Below are positions 1 to 5,637 of a DNA stretch of 6,394 nucleotides, piece by piece. Numbering within the stretch: the first letter of the stretch is position 1; each line of letters starts with the position of its first letter. This DNA comes from Thermoleophilia bacterium (GTDB taxonomy: Bacteria; Actinomycetota; Thermoleophilia; Gaiellales; Gaiellaceae). The notes beneath the pieces were generated by a model that did not search any database, was not told the origin of the DNA, and saw nothing but the letters and a program-made list of their open reading frames with translations. The position numbers and the translations under genes are program-made. The stretch is from contig JAERMP010000143.1 in NCBI GenBank assembly GCA_016844515.1, forward strand, positions 1-6,394. Reading direction: 5' to 3'.

Positions 1-461
1 TTGAAGATCACATGGCTGATCGGGACGAGGAGCGTCCGTTCGTCGATCCGCTCGACGATCTCTGCGTCGTCCTCGCAGATGACGACCTCGAGATCCGGCT
101 GCGCCTGATAGATGTAGCGCACGGACGGGAAGTTCCCGCGCTCGTAGACGACGCGGTTCCGCGCCGGGTCGACAGGTCGGAAGCAGGACAGCGCTATCGC
201 CTCGGCGATGGCGACGTTCTGGTGCATCACGGTGGAGCCTGGCGGCGCGCCGATGATCCGGCCGATCTGGTCGCCGACGCGCATCGGCGTCTCCCACCAG
301 CCCTCGGCCCACGAGCGGATCCCGCGCTCCGCCCACATGCGCGCGAACTCCGCGAGACGGTCGGCAGCCTTGCGCGGCATCGCTCCGAGCGTGTGGTTGG
401 CGAGGTAGGTCGTCTTGGCGAGGATCGGGAACTCATCCCGATAGTCGGATAGCTCGCGCAC
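1..461 (-). CDS. Kynureninase-like PLP-dependent enzyme, N-terminal part (truncated by window edge)
   Basis: The open minus-strand frame gives 153 residues and runs off the left edge without a stop. It resembles the N-terminal third of kynureninases and related class V aminotransferase-fold enzymes (fold-type I PLP enzymes; kynureninase cleaves kynurenine to anthranilate and alanine). Visible landmarks are YLANHTLGAMP (19-29, matching the GNSLG region), the WAEGWWETP stretch (51-59), IIGAPPGSTVMHQN (69-82, expected PLP-phosphate region), NFPSVRY (110-116) and LLVPISHVIF (144-153). True kynureninases usually read FPSD where this has FPSV, so the substrate may differ. The catalytic lysine lies outside the window. 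The start is taken as GTG at 461: there is no in-frame ATG or GTG upstream until a TTG at 560, deep inside the divergent peptidase gene. No Shine-Dalgarno is seen, and TACGCT ends 6 nt before the GTG, suggesting a leaderless transcript. Confident of the superfamily, less so of kynureninase itself. Confidence 0.72.
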   Translation of the reverse strand, partial: MRELSDYRDEFPILAKTTYLANHTLGAMPRKAADRLAEFARMWAERGIRSWAEGWWETPMRVGDQIGRIIGAPPGSTVMHQNVAIAEAIALSCFRPVDPARNRVVYERGNFPSVRYIYQAQPDLEVVICEDDAEIVERIDERTLLVPISHVIF

Positions 462-467
462 GGCGTG

Positions 468-473
468 AGCGTA
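468..473 (-). promoter_or_regulatory. Candidate -10 hexamer for the kynureninase-like gene
   Basis: TACGCT on the minus strand fits TANNNT and is followed by exactly 6 nt before the GTG start at 461, the spacing expected if transcription begins at the start codon. There is no convincing -35. The motif is degenerate, so this is inference. Confidence 0.3.
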
Positions 474-479
474 ATGGAC

Positions 480-485
480 TAGCGT
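480..485 (+). promoter_or_regulatory. Candidate -10 hexamer for the M14 peptidase gene
   Basis: TAGCGT fits TANNNT and is followed by 8 nt before the ATG at 494. There is no Shine-Dalgarno between it and the start, and no recognisable -35. It faces the opposite -10 candidate at 468-473, so both promoters would share about 30 bp. Confidence 0.28.
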
Positions 486-493
486 GCGCGACC

Positions 494-2161
494 ATGCGCG
501 TCCGCTTCGACCGCTTCTACACCTACGCCGAGCTGACCGAGACGCTCGAGGCGTGGGCAAGCGAGTTCCCTGGTCTCCTCGAGCTCGGCTCGATCGGTCA
601 GTCGTACGAGGGTCGCGAGATCGCGATCGCGACGGTGACGAATCTCGAGACCGGACCCGCCGACGAGAAGCCCGCAGTGTTCCTCCACGCCCAGATCCAC
701 GCGATGGAGTTCACCGGCACGACGGCGGCGCTCCACCTCCTCGACCGACTTCTCCACGGGCACGGACAGGACGAGCGGATCACGCACGCGCTAGACACGC
801 GCGCGTTCTACGTCGTTCCCCGCGTGAACCCGGACGGCGCCGAGGCCGGGCTTGCCGACGGCCGGTTCCGCCGATCGAGCGTGCGTCCTTACCCGCGCGA
901 CGAGCCGCAGGACGGCCTCCACCGTGACGACGTCGACGGTGACGGACGGGTGCTGTTCATGCGGATGTCCGACGCCAACGGCTCATGGAAGCCTCACCCC
1001 GACGATCCGCGCCTTCTGATCGCCCGCGGGCCCGACGAGGTGAGCGGTGACTTCTACCGGGTTCTCCCTGAAGGGACCATCCAGAACTGGGACGGCGTCA
1101 CGATCCCCATCGCGCCTCCCCTCGAGGGGCTGGACCTGAACCGCAACTGGCCGGCGGACTGGGCGCCCGAAAGCGAGCAGCAGGGTGCGGGGTCCTACCC
1201 GACCTCTGAGCCGGAGGTGCGCGCGCTCGTTCAGGCGATCGTCGACCGCCCCAACATCACGAGCTACATCGGCTACCACACCTTCTCGGGCGTGCATCTT
1301 CGCCCGTGGTCGGGACGGCCGGATGACGACTTCCCGGTTCCCGACCTCCGGGCGTTCAAGCTCATGGGGGAAGAGGCCACCCGGCTCACGGGCTACCCGT
1401 CAATCTCGATCTTCCACGACTTCAAGTACCACCCGAAGATGGTCATCAAGGGTGGAGACATCGACTGGATCTACGACCACCTCGGGGCTTACGCGTGGGT
1501 GACCGAGTTCTGGAGCCCTCAGCGCACAGCGGGGCTCTCCGACTACCACTTCATCGACTGGCTTCGCGAGCACTCTCCTGAGGACGACCTCGCGCTCATA
1601 AAGCTGTCCGACGAGCTCGGCGAAGGCTACGTCGACTGGTATCCGTTCGAGCACCCGCAGCTCGGCCCGGTCGAGCTCGGCGGCTGGGACCTCGTTCGCT
1701 TCTGGTTCAACCCGCCGCTCTCGAGGCTCGAGGCCGAGATCGAGTCCCATGCCGACTTCGCTGTCTTCCTCGCGCTCGTCTCGCCACGCCTCGAGGTGCG
1801 CTCGTTCGAGGCAGAACCGGTGGGCGAGAGTGCATTCCGGATCCGACTTGTTCTCGAGAACGCCGGCTGGCTGCCGACCAACGTCTCCGAGAAGGCGCTC
1901 GAGCGGAAGGCAGTCCGACCGATCGAGGTCTCACTCGAGCTCCCCGAGGGCGCTCGCGTCGCGAGCGGACGGGAGCGAGAGGAAGCGGGTCAGCTGGGCG
2001 GCCGCGTGGAGCGCCGCCAAGTGACATGGTGGGGCACGGATCACTCCACCAACGAGCGGACGAAGGTCGAGTGGGTTGTCGAGGCCGCCGCGGGCGAACG
2101 GGTCGGCGTCGTCGCTCGCCATGAGCGCGCAGGCACCGTGCGCGCCGAGCTCGTCCTCTAG
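494..2161 (+). CDS. M14-family zinc carboxypeptidase
   Basis: A complete 555-residue metallopeptidase of the carboxypeptidase A (M14) family, expected to remove C-terminal residues from peptides with a zinc ion. The zinc ligands can be placed: H69 and E72 in QIHAMEF, and H262 in IGYHTFSGVHLRPW. DLNRNW (214-219) carries the Asn-Arg substrate-binding pair, SEPEVRAL (238-245) is the usual motif after it, and E338 in AWVTEFW is the likely catalytic glutamate. Between the first and second zinc motifs is an Asp/Gly-rich loop, DDVDGDG (145-151), followed by VLFMRMSD, as in several bacterial M14 subgroups and plausibly calcium-binding. From about residue 430 the chain continues as a probable beta-rich C-terminal domain (RIRLVLENAGWLPTNVSEKA). 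There is no signal peptide or membrane segment, so it is probably cytoplasmic. The ATG at 494 begins directly with the family's N-terminal region. The stop overlaps that of the convergent GNAT gene by 4 bp. Confidence 0.92.
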   Translation: MRVRFDRFYTYAELTETLEAWASEFPGLLELGSIGQSYEGREIAIATVTNLETGPADEKPAVFLHAQIHAMEFTGTTAALHLLDRLLHGHGQDERITHALDTRAFYVVPRVNPDGAEAGLADGRFRRSSVRPYPRDEPQDGLHRDDVDGDGRVLFMRMSDANGSWKPHPDDPRLLIARGPDEVSGDFYRVLPEGTIQNWDGVTIPIAPPLEGLDLNRNWPADWAPESEQQGAGSYPTSEPEVRALVQAIVDRPNITSYIGYHTFSGVHLRPWSGRPDDDFPVPDLRAFKLMGEEATRLTGYPSISIFHDFKYHPKMVIKGGDIDWIYDHLGAYAWVTEFWSPQRTAGLSDYHFIDWLREHSPEDDLALIKLSDELGEGYVDWYPFEHPQLGPVELGGWDLVRFWFNPPLSRLEAEIESHADFAVFLALVSPRLEVRSFEAEPVGESAFRIRLVLENAGWLPTNVSEKALERKAVRPIEVSLELPEGARVASGREREEAGQLGGRVERRQVTWWGTDHSTNERTKVEWVVEAAAGERVGVVARHERAGTVRAELVL

Positions 2162-3048
2162 CTAGTTGCGGCGTCCTCGGCGAAGATCCCCAAGTCCGGC
2201 TCGCCCAGCACACCCAGCTGATCGAGAGCTGTCAGGACGGCCGCATTCGCCTCGTTGACCTCGAATCGAACAGCCTTGCCGGCATCTTGCGCGAACTGAA
2301 GGCAGGCCGCGACGATGCTGGTCGCCACCTGCCTGTCGGTTCCAAGCGTCCCCGCCCAGACGAGGTACAACTCGTCGCCCGGGTCATAGCCGGGAGTCCG
2401 GATCAAGGTCGCCGCACCCCTCAGGCTGCCGTCGTCCCAGACGCCCACCAGGGAGCCGGCGACGAGATCGTCACCGCAGAAGAACGCGCGTGCTCGCTCG
2501 AGCGGCCATGGCGTCGGTGGATCGAAATGGTGCGTCTCGCAGTACCAACGCTCGAAGAACGCTGCTGCTTCGTCGAGCGTGGGTGGCTGGCCAACCGTCG
2601 GCTCCGGCAAGCGCTCGACGACGGCGCCCGGGTCGAACCTCCCTCCCCACGACCGGTCGAGAAGTCCGAACCCGTGTCGGCGCAGGAACCCGATTGCCGC
2701 TTCGTCCACGAATCGTCCTCTCGCGCACAACGGCCGCTCGGTGAAGCCGCGCAGCTCACCGAGAAGCGCCGTCCCGATCCCACTCCGCCGTTCCGCCGGA
2801 GCGACTTCGATCTCCAGCCAGCTGCGGCGCGGATGCCGCTGTCCGCTGGTGATCGTCCCGGCGGCAACAACGACGCCGTCGAGCTCTGCGACGAGCGAAG
2901 ACCGCCGGAAGTGCGGATGGTCGACCGGTAGCCCGTGGCTCCCTTCGTGGAGCGAGCGCACCCACCGGTCGTCTCCGTACGTGGCGTCGAGGATTGCGCG
3001 GACAGCATCGGCGTCGTCGCTTGCGAATGGCCGCACGCGCATCCGCAC
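2158..3048 (-). CDS. Tandem GNAT acetyltransferase (two GNAT domains)
   Basis: A 296-residue protein made of two GCN5-related N-acetyltransferase folds. The N-terminal domain (about 3-135) has beta4 WLEIEV followed by the acyl-CoA pyrophosphate loop in APAERRSGIGTALL (84-95, R-x-x-G-x-G type), and ends AAIGFLRRHGF. The C-terminal domain (about 155-290) keeps the order YLVWAGTLGTDRQVATSIV (228-246) then RFEVNEANAAVLTALDQLG, but its loop lacks the R-x-x-G-x-G glycines and may not bind acyl-CoA. The arrangement recalls tandem GNATs such as mycothiol synthase, but nothing identifies it as MshD and the acceptor is unknown. The start is GTG at 3048 or ATG at 3042. The ATG lies 7 nt after TAGCAT (3050-3055), which would suit a leaderless message. 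The gene is downstream of the CDF transporters on the same strand with a gap of about 56 bp, so it may be co-transcribed. Its TAG stop interlocks with that of the peptidase. Confidence 0.88.
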   Translation of the reverse strand: MRMRVRPFASDDADAVRAILDATYGDDRWVRSLHEGSHGLPVDHPHFRRSSLVAELDGVVVAAGTITSGQRHPRRSWLEIEVAPAERRSGIGTALLGELRGFTERPLCARGRFVDEAAIGFLRRHGFGLLDRSWGGRFDPGAVVERLPEPTVGQPPTLDEAAAFFERWYCETHHFDPPTPWPLERARAFFCGDDLVAGSLVGVWDDGSLRGAATLIRTPGYDPGDELYLVWAGTLGTDRQVATSIVAACLQFAQDAGKAVRFEVNEANAAVLTALDQLGVLGEPDLGIFAEDAATS

Positions 3049-3049
3049 G

Positions 3050-3055
3050 ATGCTA
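3050..3055 (-). promoter_or_regulatory. Candidate -10 hexamer for the GNAT gene
   Basis: TAGCAT on the minus strand fits TANNNT and ends 7 nt before the ATG at 3042. If real, it favours ATG 3042 over GTG 3048 as the start and would give the GNAT gene its own promoter in the 56-bp gap after the CDF gene. There is no clear -35. Confidence 0.25.
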
Positions 3056-3104
3056 CTGGGGCACCGGATGGGAGGCGCAACCGACCTTCAGACCAGACTC
3101 GCCA

Positions 3105-3803
3105 CTAGTGCTCGTGAGCCGGCTCGTCCGGCTCTGCGTCGCGCACCGTCCGCCACGAGTCCCACGTGATCTTGAGGATCACGAGCGTGATCGCCAACCC
3201 CACGATCGGGTCGGCGAGATCGAAGCCGAGCGCGACCCCGATCGCGCTCACCACCACCCCCAGCGAGACGAAGCCGTCGACGCGCGCGTGGTTTCCGTCG
3301 GCGATCAACGCCGGGCTCGCGAGTCTCCGCCCCGCACGAAGCCGAACCTGCGCCGCGATCTCGTTCCCGAGGAAGCCGATCACGCCCGCAGCAGCCAACG
3401 CGCCCAGGTGCGAGAGCGGCTCCGGGTCGATGAAGCGGAGGATCGTCGCGTAGAGCGCGAAGCAAGCTGAGACGAAGATCGCGAAGACGACGAAGAGGCC
3501 GGCGATCTTCTCCGCGCGGAACGAGCGCATGAGGAAGGCGATCCCGACCGGGATGGCCGTTGCCGCGTCGCCGAAGTTGTGGATGAGGTCGGCGAGGAGC
3601 GCAACAGAACCGGTAACGAGGAAGATCGCGACTTGAACGAGGGCCGTGGCGCCGAGGATGGCGAGACTCCACCCCACGGCACGGAGGCCGGCACGGGAGC
3701 GCATGATCGAGCGGTCGACCAGCCCGTGTGAGTGGCCGTGCCCTCGATCGTGATCGTGGCCATGCCCATCGTGCTGCTCGTGGTCGTGTACGTGTTCCCC
3801 CAA
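3105..3803 (-). CDS. CDF-family metal exporter with His-rich N-terminus and no C-terminal domain
   Basis: A cation diffusion facilitator, expected to exchange cytoplasmic divalent metal (Zn-like) for protons across the inner membrane. From the TTG at 3803 it has 232 residues. Residues 1-27 hold ten histidines in HxH repeats (for example GHGHSHG, 21-27), a typical metal-binding tail. Six hydrophobic segments follow (about 44-63, 64-90, 100-122, 133-152, 178-195, 198-215). TM2 carries H75-x3-D79 (LIHNFGD) and TM5 carries H172-x3-D176 (NHARVD), the two halves of the CDF zinc site A. The protein stops about 17 residues after TM6, so the usual C-terminal cytoplasmic domain is missing. The frame is open upstream to 3926, but that extension is 41 Arg/Ala-rich residues unlike the family and would overlap the previous gene, so TTG 3803 is preferred. 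No Shine-Dalgarno is seen; TAGAGT lies 10 nt upstream. It is the third CDF gene in the row, 94 bp after the second. Confidence 0.9.
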   Translation of the reverse strand: MGEHVHDHEQHDGHGHDHDRGHGHSHGLVDRSIMRSRAGLRAVGWSLAILGATALVQVAIFLVTGSVALLADLIHNFGDAATAIPVGIAFLMRSFRAEKIAGLFVVFAIFVSACFALYATILRFIDPEPLSHLGALAAAGVIGFLGNEIAAQVRLRAGRRLASPALIADGNHARVDGFVSLGVVVSAIGVALGFDLADPIVGLAITLVILKITWDSWRTVRDAEPDEPAHEH

Positions 3804-3897
3804 CGCGGTGGAGACTCTACGGGCCGGTGCTATTGCTCCGAGCCGGATGACGACGCGTGCTCGAGGCGGCCGCCGAGTCGTCTTCCGCAGGGTCGCG
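3804..3897 (-). promoter_or_regulatory. 94-bp gap between the second and third CDF genes with a weak -10 candidate
   Basis: This gap separates the CDF-like gene ending at 3898 from the His-rich CDF gene. TAGAGT (3814-3819, minus strand) fits TANNNT and ends 10 nt before the TTG start. A perfect 10-bp palindrome, GGCGGCCGCC, lies at 3865-3874, but it has no loop and no T-run, so it is not a convincing terminator. An internal promoter is possible but unproven. Confidence 0.22.
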
Positions 3898-4557
3898 TCA
3901 GCAGCAGTCGGCGCAGCCCTCGCCACGCCAGCTGGAGATCCCCTCCCTCACCGCGATGCCGGCGACGACGAGCGCAGCGAGCGGATCGAGCCACCACAGG
4001 CCGAACAGCGCGTTACCGAGCAACCCGACGAGGACAGCCGCTGCGAGGTAGGCGCAGAGGAGGTTCTGCGTCCCCTCCCCGCGCGTCGCAGCTGATCCGA
4101 GCGTATTCGCGAGACGCCGCTTCGCAATGCCGAGCACGGGCATGGCGATCAGGCTGGTCGTGACGAGCACGATCCCGAGCACACTTGTCTCGGCCTGCGC
4201 ACCTGCAACGAGGTCGCGAAGCGCCTCGAACGTGACCCATGGAGCAAGCAGGAAGAACTGGATCGCGACGAGCTTCTGGGCGCGCAGCTCGGCGCTCTCG
4301 GAGTGCAGTCGTTTCCCCGTGAAGCGCCACACGATGACGAGGCTGGCGAAGCCCTCGATCACCGAGTCGAGACCGAACGCGACGAGCGCGATCGAACCCG
4401 CGAGAACCCCTGCCGTGAGAGCGACGGCACCCTCAACCGCCATCCAGCCCAGCGAGATCCACGAAAGGGTTCGGGCACGGCGCGCAGCTCTGAGCCACTC
4501 CGCATTGCGGTCAGCCGGAGCCGGCAGACCAGCGACGGAGAGTTCGGATGCGCTCAC
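3898..4557 (-). CDS. Divergent CDF-like cation transporter with Cys-rich C-terminal tail
   Basis: A 219-residue membrane protein with the CDF transmembrane layout but altered metal-site residues. Hydrophobic segments lie at about 32-52, 54-77, 97-114, 123-143, 165-185 and 186-203. In TM2 the expected HxxxD is replaced by D64-x3-E68 (FGLDSVIEGFASL). In TM5 the HxxxD position reads E161-GTQ-N165 (GEGTQNLLCAY). This pattern belongs to a distinct group of short actinobacterial cation transporters rather than classical zinc CDFs, so the metal is uncertain. There is no C-terminal cytoplasmic domain; instead the chain ends in WRGEGCADCC, with cysteines 215, 218 and 219 as a possible soft-metal tail. 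The start is GTG at 4557, whose GTGA overlaps the TGA of the upstream CzcD-like gene by 4 bp, a classic translational-coupling arrangement. The frame is open to 4938, but that extension is antisense-like Arg-rich sequence inside the neighbouring gene. Confidence 0.88.
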   Translation of the reverse strand: MSASELSVAGLPAPADRNAEWLRAARRARTLSWISLGWMAVEGAVALTAGVLAGSIALVAFGLDSVIEGFASLVIVWRFTGKRLHSESAELRAQKLVAIQFFLLAPWVTFEALRDLVAGAQAETSVLGIVLVTTSLIAMPVLGIAKRRLANTLGSAATRGEGTQNLLCAYLAAAVLVGLLGNALFGLWWLDPLAALVVAGIAVREGISSWRGEGCADCC

Positions 4558-5465
4558 GATTCCATCTTGCCGAAGCGGCCGAGCTCCACCAGACCCGCGT
4601 CCCCGGCATGGTCGACCTGCAGCGTTGTGTGTGCGATCCCGAACTCGTCGTCGAGGAGCCGCTCGAGCTCGCGGCGCCGCTGGTGACAGTCCTCGCCACG
4701 ACCGACGAGCACATGCGCCGAGAGTGCCGGAAAGCCCGACGTGATCGTCCAGATGTGGAGGTCGTGAACCTCGACGACCCCGGGCGCGCCGGCCAGACGC
4801 TCGCCGACCGCGCGCGTCTCGATGCCCTTCGGTGCAGCCTCGAGCAGAATCGTCGTCGCATCGCGGAGGATCGACCAGGAGCTGGCCAGGATGAGCACGC
4901 CGATCAGGATGCTCACGAGCGCATCCGCTTGAAGCCATCCTGTGGTGAGGATGACGACGGCCGCAACGGCGATCCCGATCGAGCCGAGAAGATCGGCGAA
5001 GACGTGCCGCAGGGCCGCCTCGACGTTGAGGCTGTTATCGCGCGCCCGATAGAGGATCGCCCCGGCGGCGAGATTGACTCCGATCCCGATGATTGCGATC
5101 ACCAGCATCCAACCGCCGAGGACGTCCGCCGGGCTCTCGAGGCGCCGGATCGCCTCGACGAAGATCCAGATCGCGAGCGCAACGAGCGTGATGCCGTTCG
5201 CCAGGGCGGCGAGCACCTCGGCCCGCTTGTACCCGAAGGTTCGTTCGGGCGTTGCGGGTTTCGCCGCCAACCAGACGGCGACGAGAGCCAGGGCGATCGA
5301 TACGTTGTCCGAGAGCATGTGAACCGCGTCGGCAAGAACAGCCAGGCTCCCGGTGAGGAACCCGCCAACCACCTCGACAGCGGTGAACGACGCGGTTATT
5401 GCAAGAGCCATACCGAGCGCACGGCGGTGACCAGATCCAACGTGGTGGTCGTGCCCGAGTCCCAT
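4554..5465 (-). CDS. czcD: CzcD-like CDF cation efflux protein (full length, with C-terminal domain)
   Basis: A 303-residue cation diffusion facilitator, the most canonical of the three here, expected to export Zn, Co or Cd from the cytoplasm in exchange for protons. After a short His-containing N-terminus (GHDHHVGSGH, 4-13) there are six hydrophobic segments (about 16-38, 40-67, 86-105, 114-138, 155-175, 182-198). Site A is H49-x3-D53 in TM2 (AVHMLSD) and H154-x3-D158 in TM5 (RHVFAD). FGYKRAEVLAA (77-87) is typical of the CzcD/ZitB branch. The cytoplasmic domain is present, with VVEVHDLHIWTITSG (230-244), the ALSAHV strand and a closing HTTLQVDH (279-286). ATG 5465 is chosen: upstream codons to 5561 encode a non-family Pro/Ala/Arg stretch. 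No Shine-Dalgarno is seen; TAAAAC lies 7 nt upstream. It is the first gene of the minus-strand row and overlaps the next gene by 4 bp. The symbol marks family resemblance, not a proven orthologue. Confidence 0.93.
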   Translation of the reverse strand: MGLGHDHHVGSGHRRALGMALAITASFTAVEVVGGFLTGSLAVLADAVHMLSDNVSIALALVAVWLAAKPATPERTFGYKRAEVLAALANGITLVALAIWIFVEAIRRLESPADVLGGWMLVIAIIGIGVNLAAGAILYRARDNSLNVEAALRHVFADLLGSIGIAVAAVVILTTGWLQADALVSILIGVLILASSWSILRDATTILLEAAPKGIETRAVGERLAGAPGVVEVHDLHIWTITSGFPALSAHVLVGRGEDCHQRRRELERLLDDEFGIAHTTLQVDHAGDAGLVELGRFGKMES

Positions 5466-5637
5466 TGAGAACGTTTTACCTGGAAGACTGGGCAGCCAGG
5501 CGGGCGGGACTCGGCCGAATGCGGCGCCGCGTTCGCGAACAGCGCAGCCACTCGAGAGCAAGGCTGGCCGGCGTTGTTAAGGAACGCTTCACCAGCTGGC
5601 CCTTCCTTCCGGACACCGATCGGGGCATGATCGACTG
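5466..5637. promoter_or_regulatory. Divergent control region between the CDF row and the P460-like gene
   Basis: This 172-bp non-coding stretch separates two outward-facing starts and must hold the promoter of at least the first CDF gene. On the minus strand, TAAAAC (5473-5478) ends 7 nt before the CDF ATG and is a reasonable -10, with no clear -35. Three perfect palindromes lie close together: TCGGCCGA (5511-5518), GCGGCGCCGC (5521-5530) and GTTCGCGAAC (5531-5540). The last, with an AT-containing half-site, is the best operator candidate. No -10 was found close to the P460 start. The sequence does not name a regulator. Confidence 0.4.
5531..5540. repeat. Perfect 10-bp palindrome GTTCGCGAAC, possible operator
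   Basis: GTTCGCGAAC is its own reverse complement and directly abuts another perfect palindrome, GCGGCGCCGC at 5521-5530. It lies about 66 bp upstream of the CDF start and 98 bp upstream of the P460 start. Short GC palindromes are common in such DNA, so a role as a regulator site is only a suggestion. Confidence 0.25.

Noticed and set aside
12..452. Plus-strand 146-codon frame at the left edge
   Set aside because: It is Asp/Arg/Ala-rich without motifs; the minus strand reads as a coherent kynureninase-like protein over the same bases.
2287..2931. Plus-strand open frame of 214 codons opposite the GNAT gene
   Set aside because: There is no family resemblance and it is low in hydrophobic core residues; the minus strand has clear GNAT motifs throughout.
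3865..3874. GGCGGCCGCC palindrome as a terminator after the short CDF gene
   Set aside because: A perfect palindrome with no loop and no following T-run on either strand. It is common in GC-rich DNA.
3804..3926. Extended N-terminus of the His-rich CDF gene up to 3926
   Set aside because: The added 41 residues are Arg/Ala-rich, unlike any CDF N-terminus, and would overlap the previous gene by 29 bp. TTG 3803 gives a natural family-like start.
4558..4938. Upstream extension of the short CDF-like frame to 4938
   Set aside because: It is an Arg/Gly/Ala-rich frame lying fully within the CzcD-like gene. The GTGA junction at 4554-4557 gives a better start.
4548..5468. Long plus-strand open frame (306 codons) opposite the CzcD-like gene
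   Set aside because: Its product is Arg/Asp/Glu-rich with no recognisable motif, whereas the opposite strand encodes a complete CDF. It is an antisense shadow of biased codon use.
5574..5602. TTGTTA / GGAAC as a -35 for the P460-like gene
   Set aside because: No -10-like hexamer occurs at 16-18 nt spacing, and no ECF-type -10 follows GGAAC, so no promoter call is supported.
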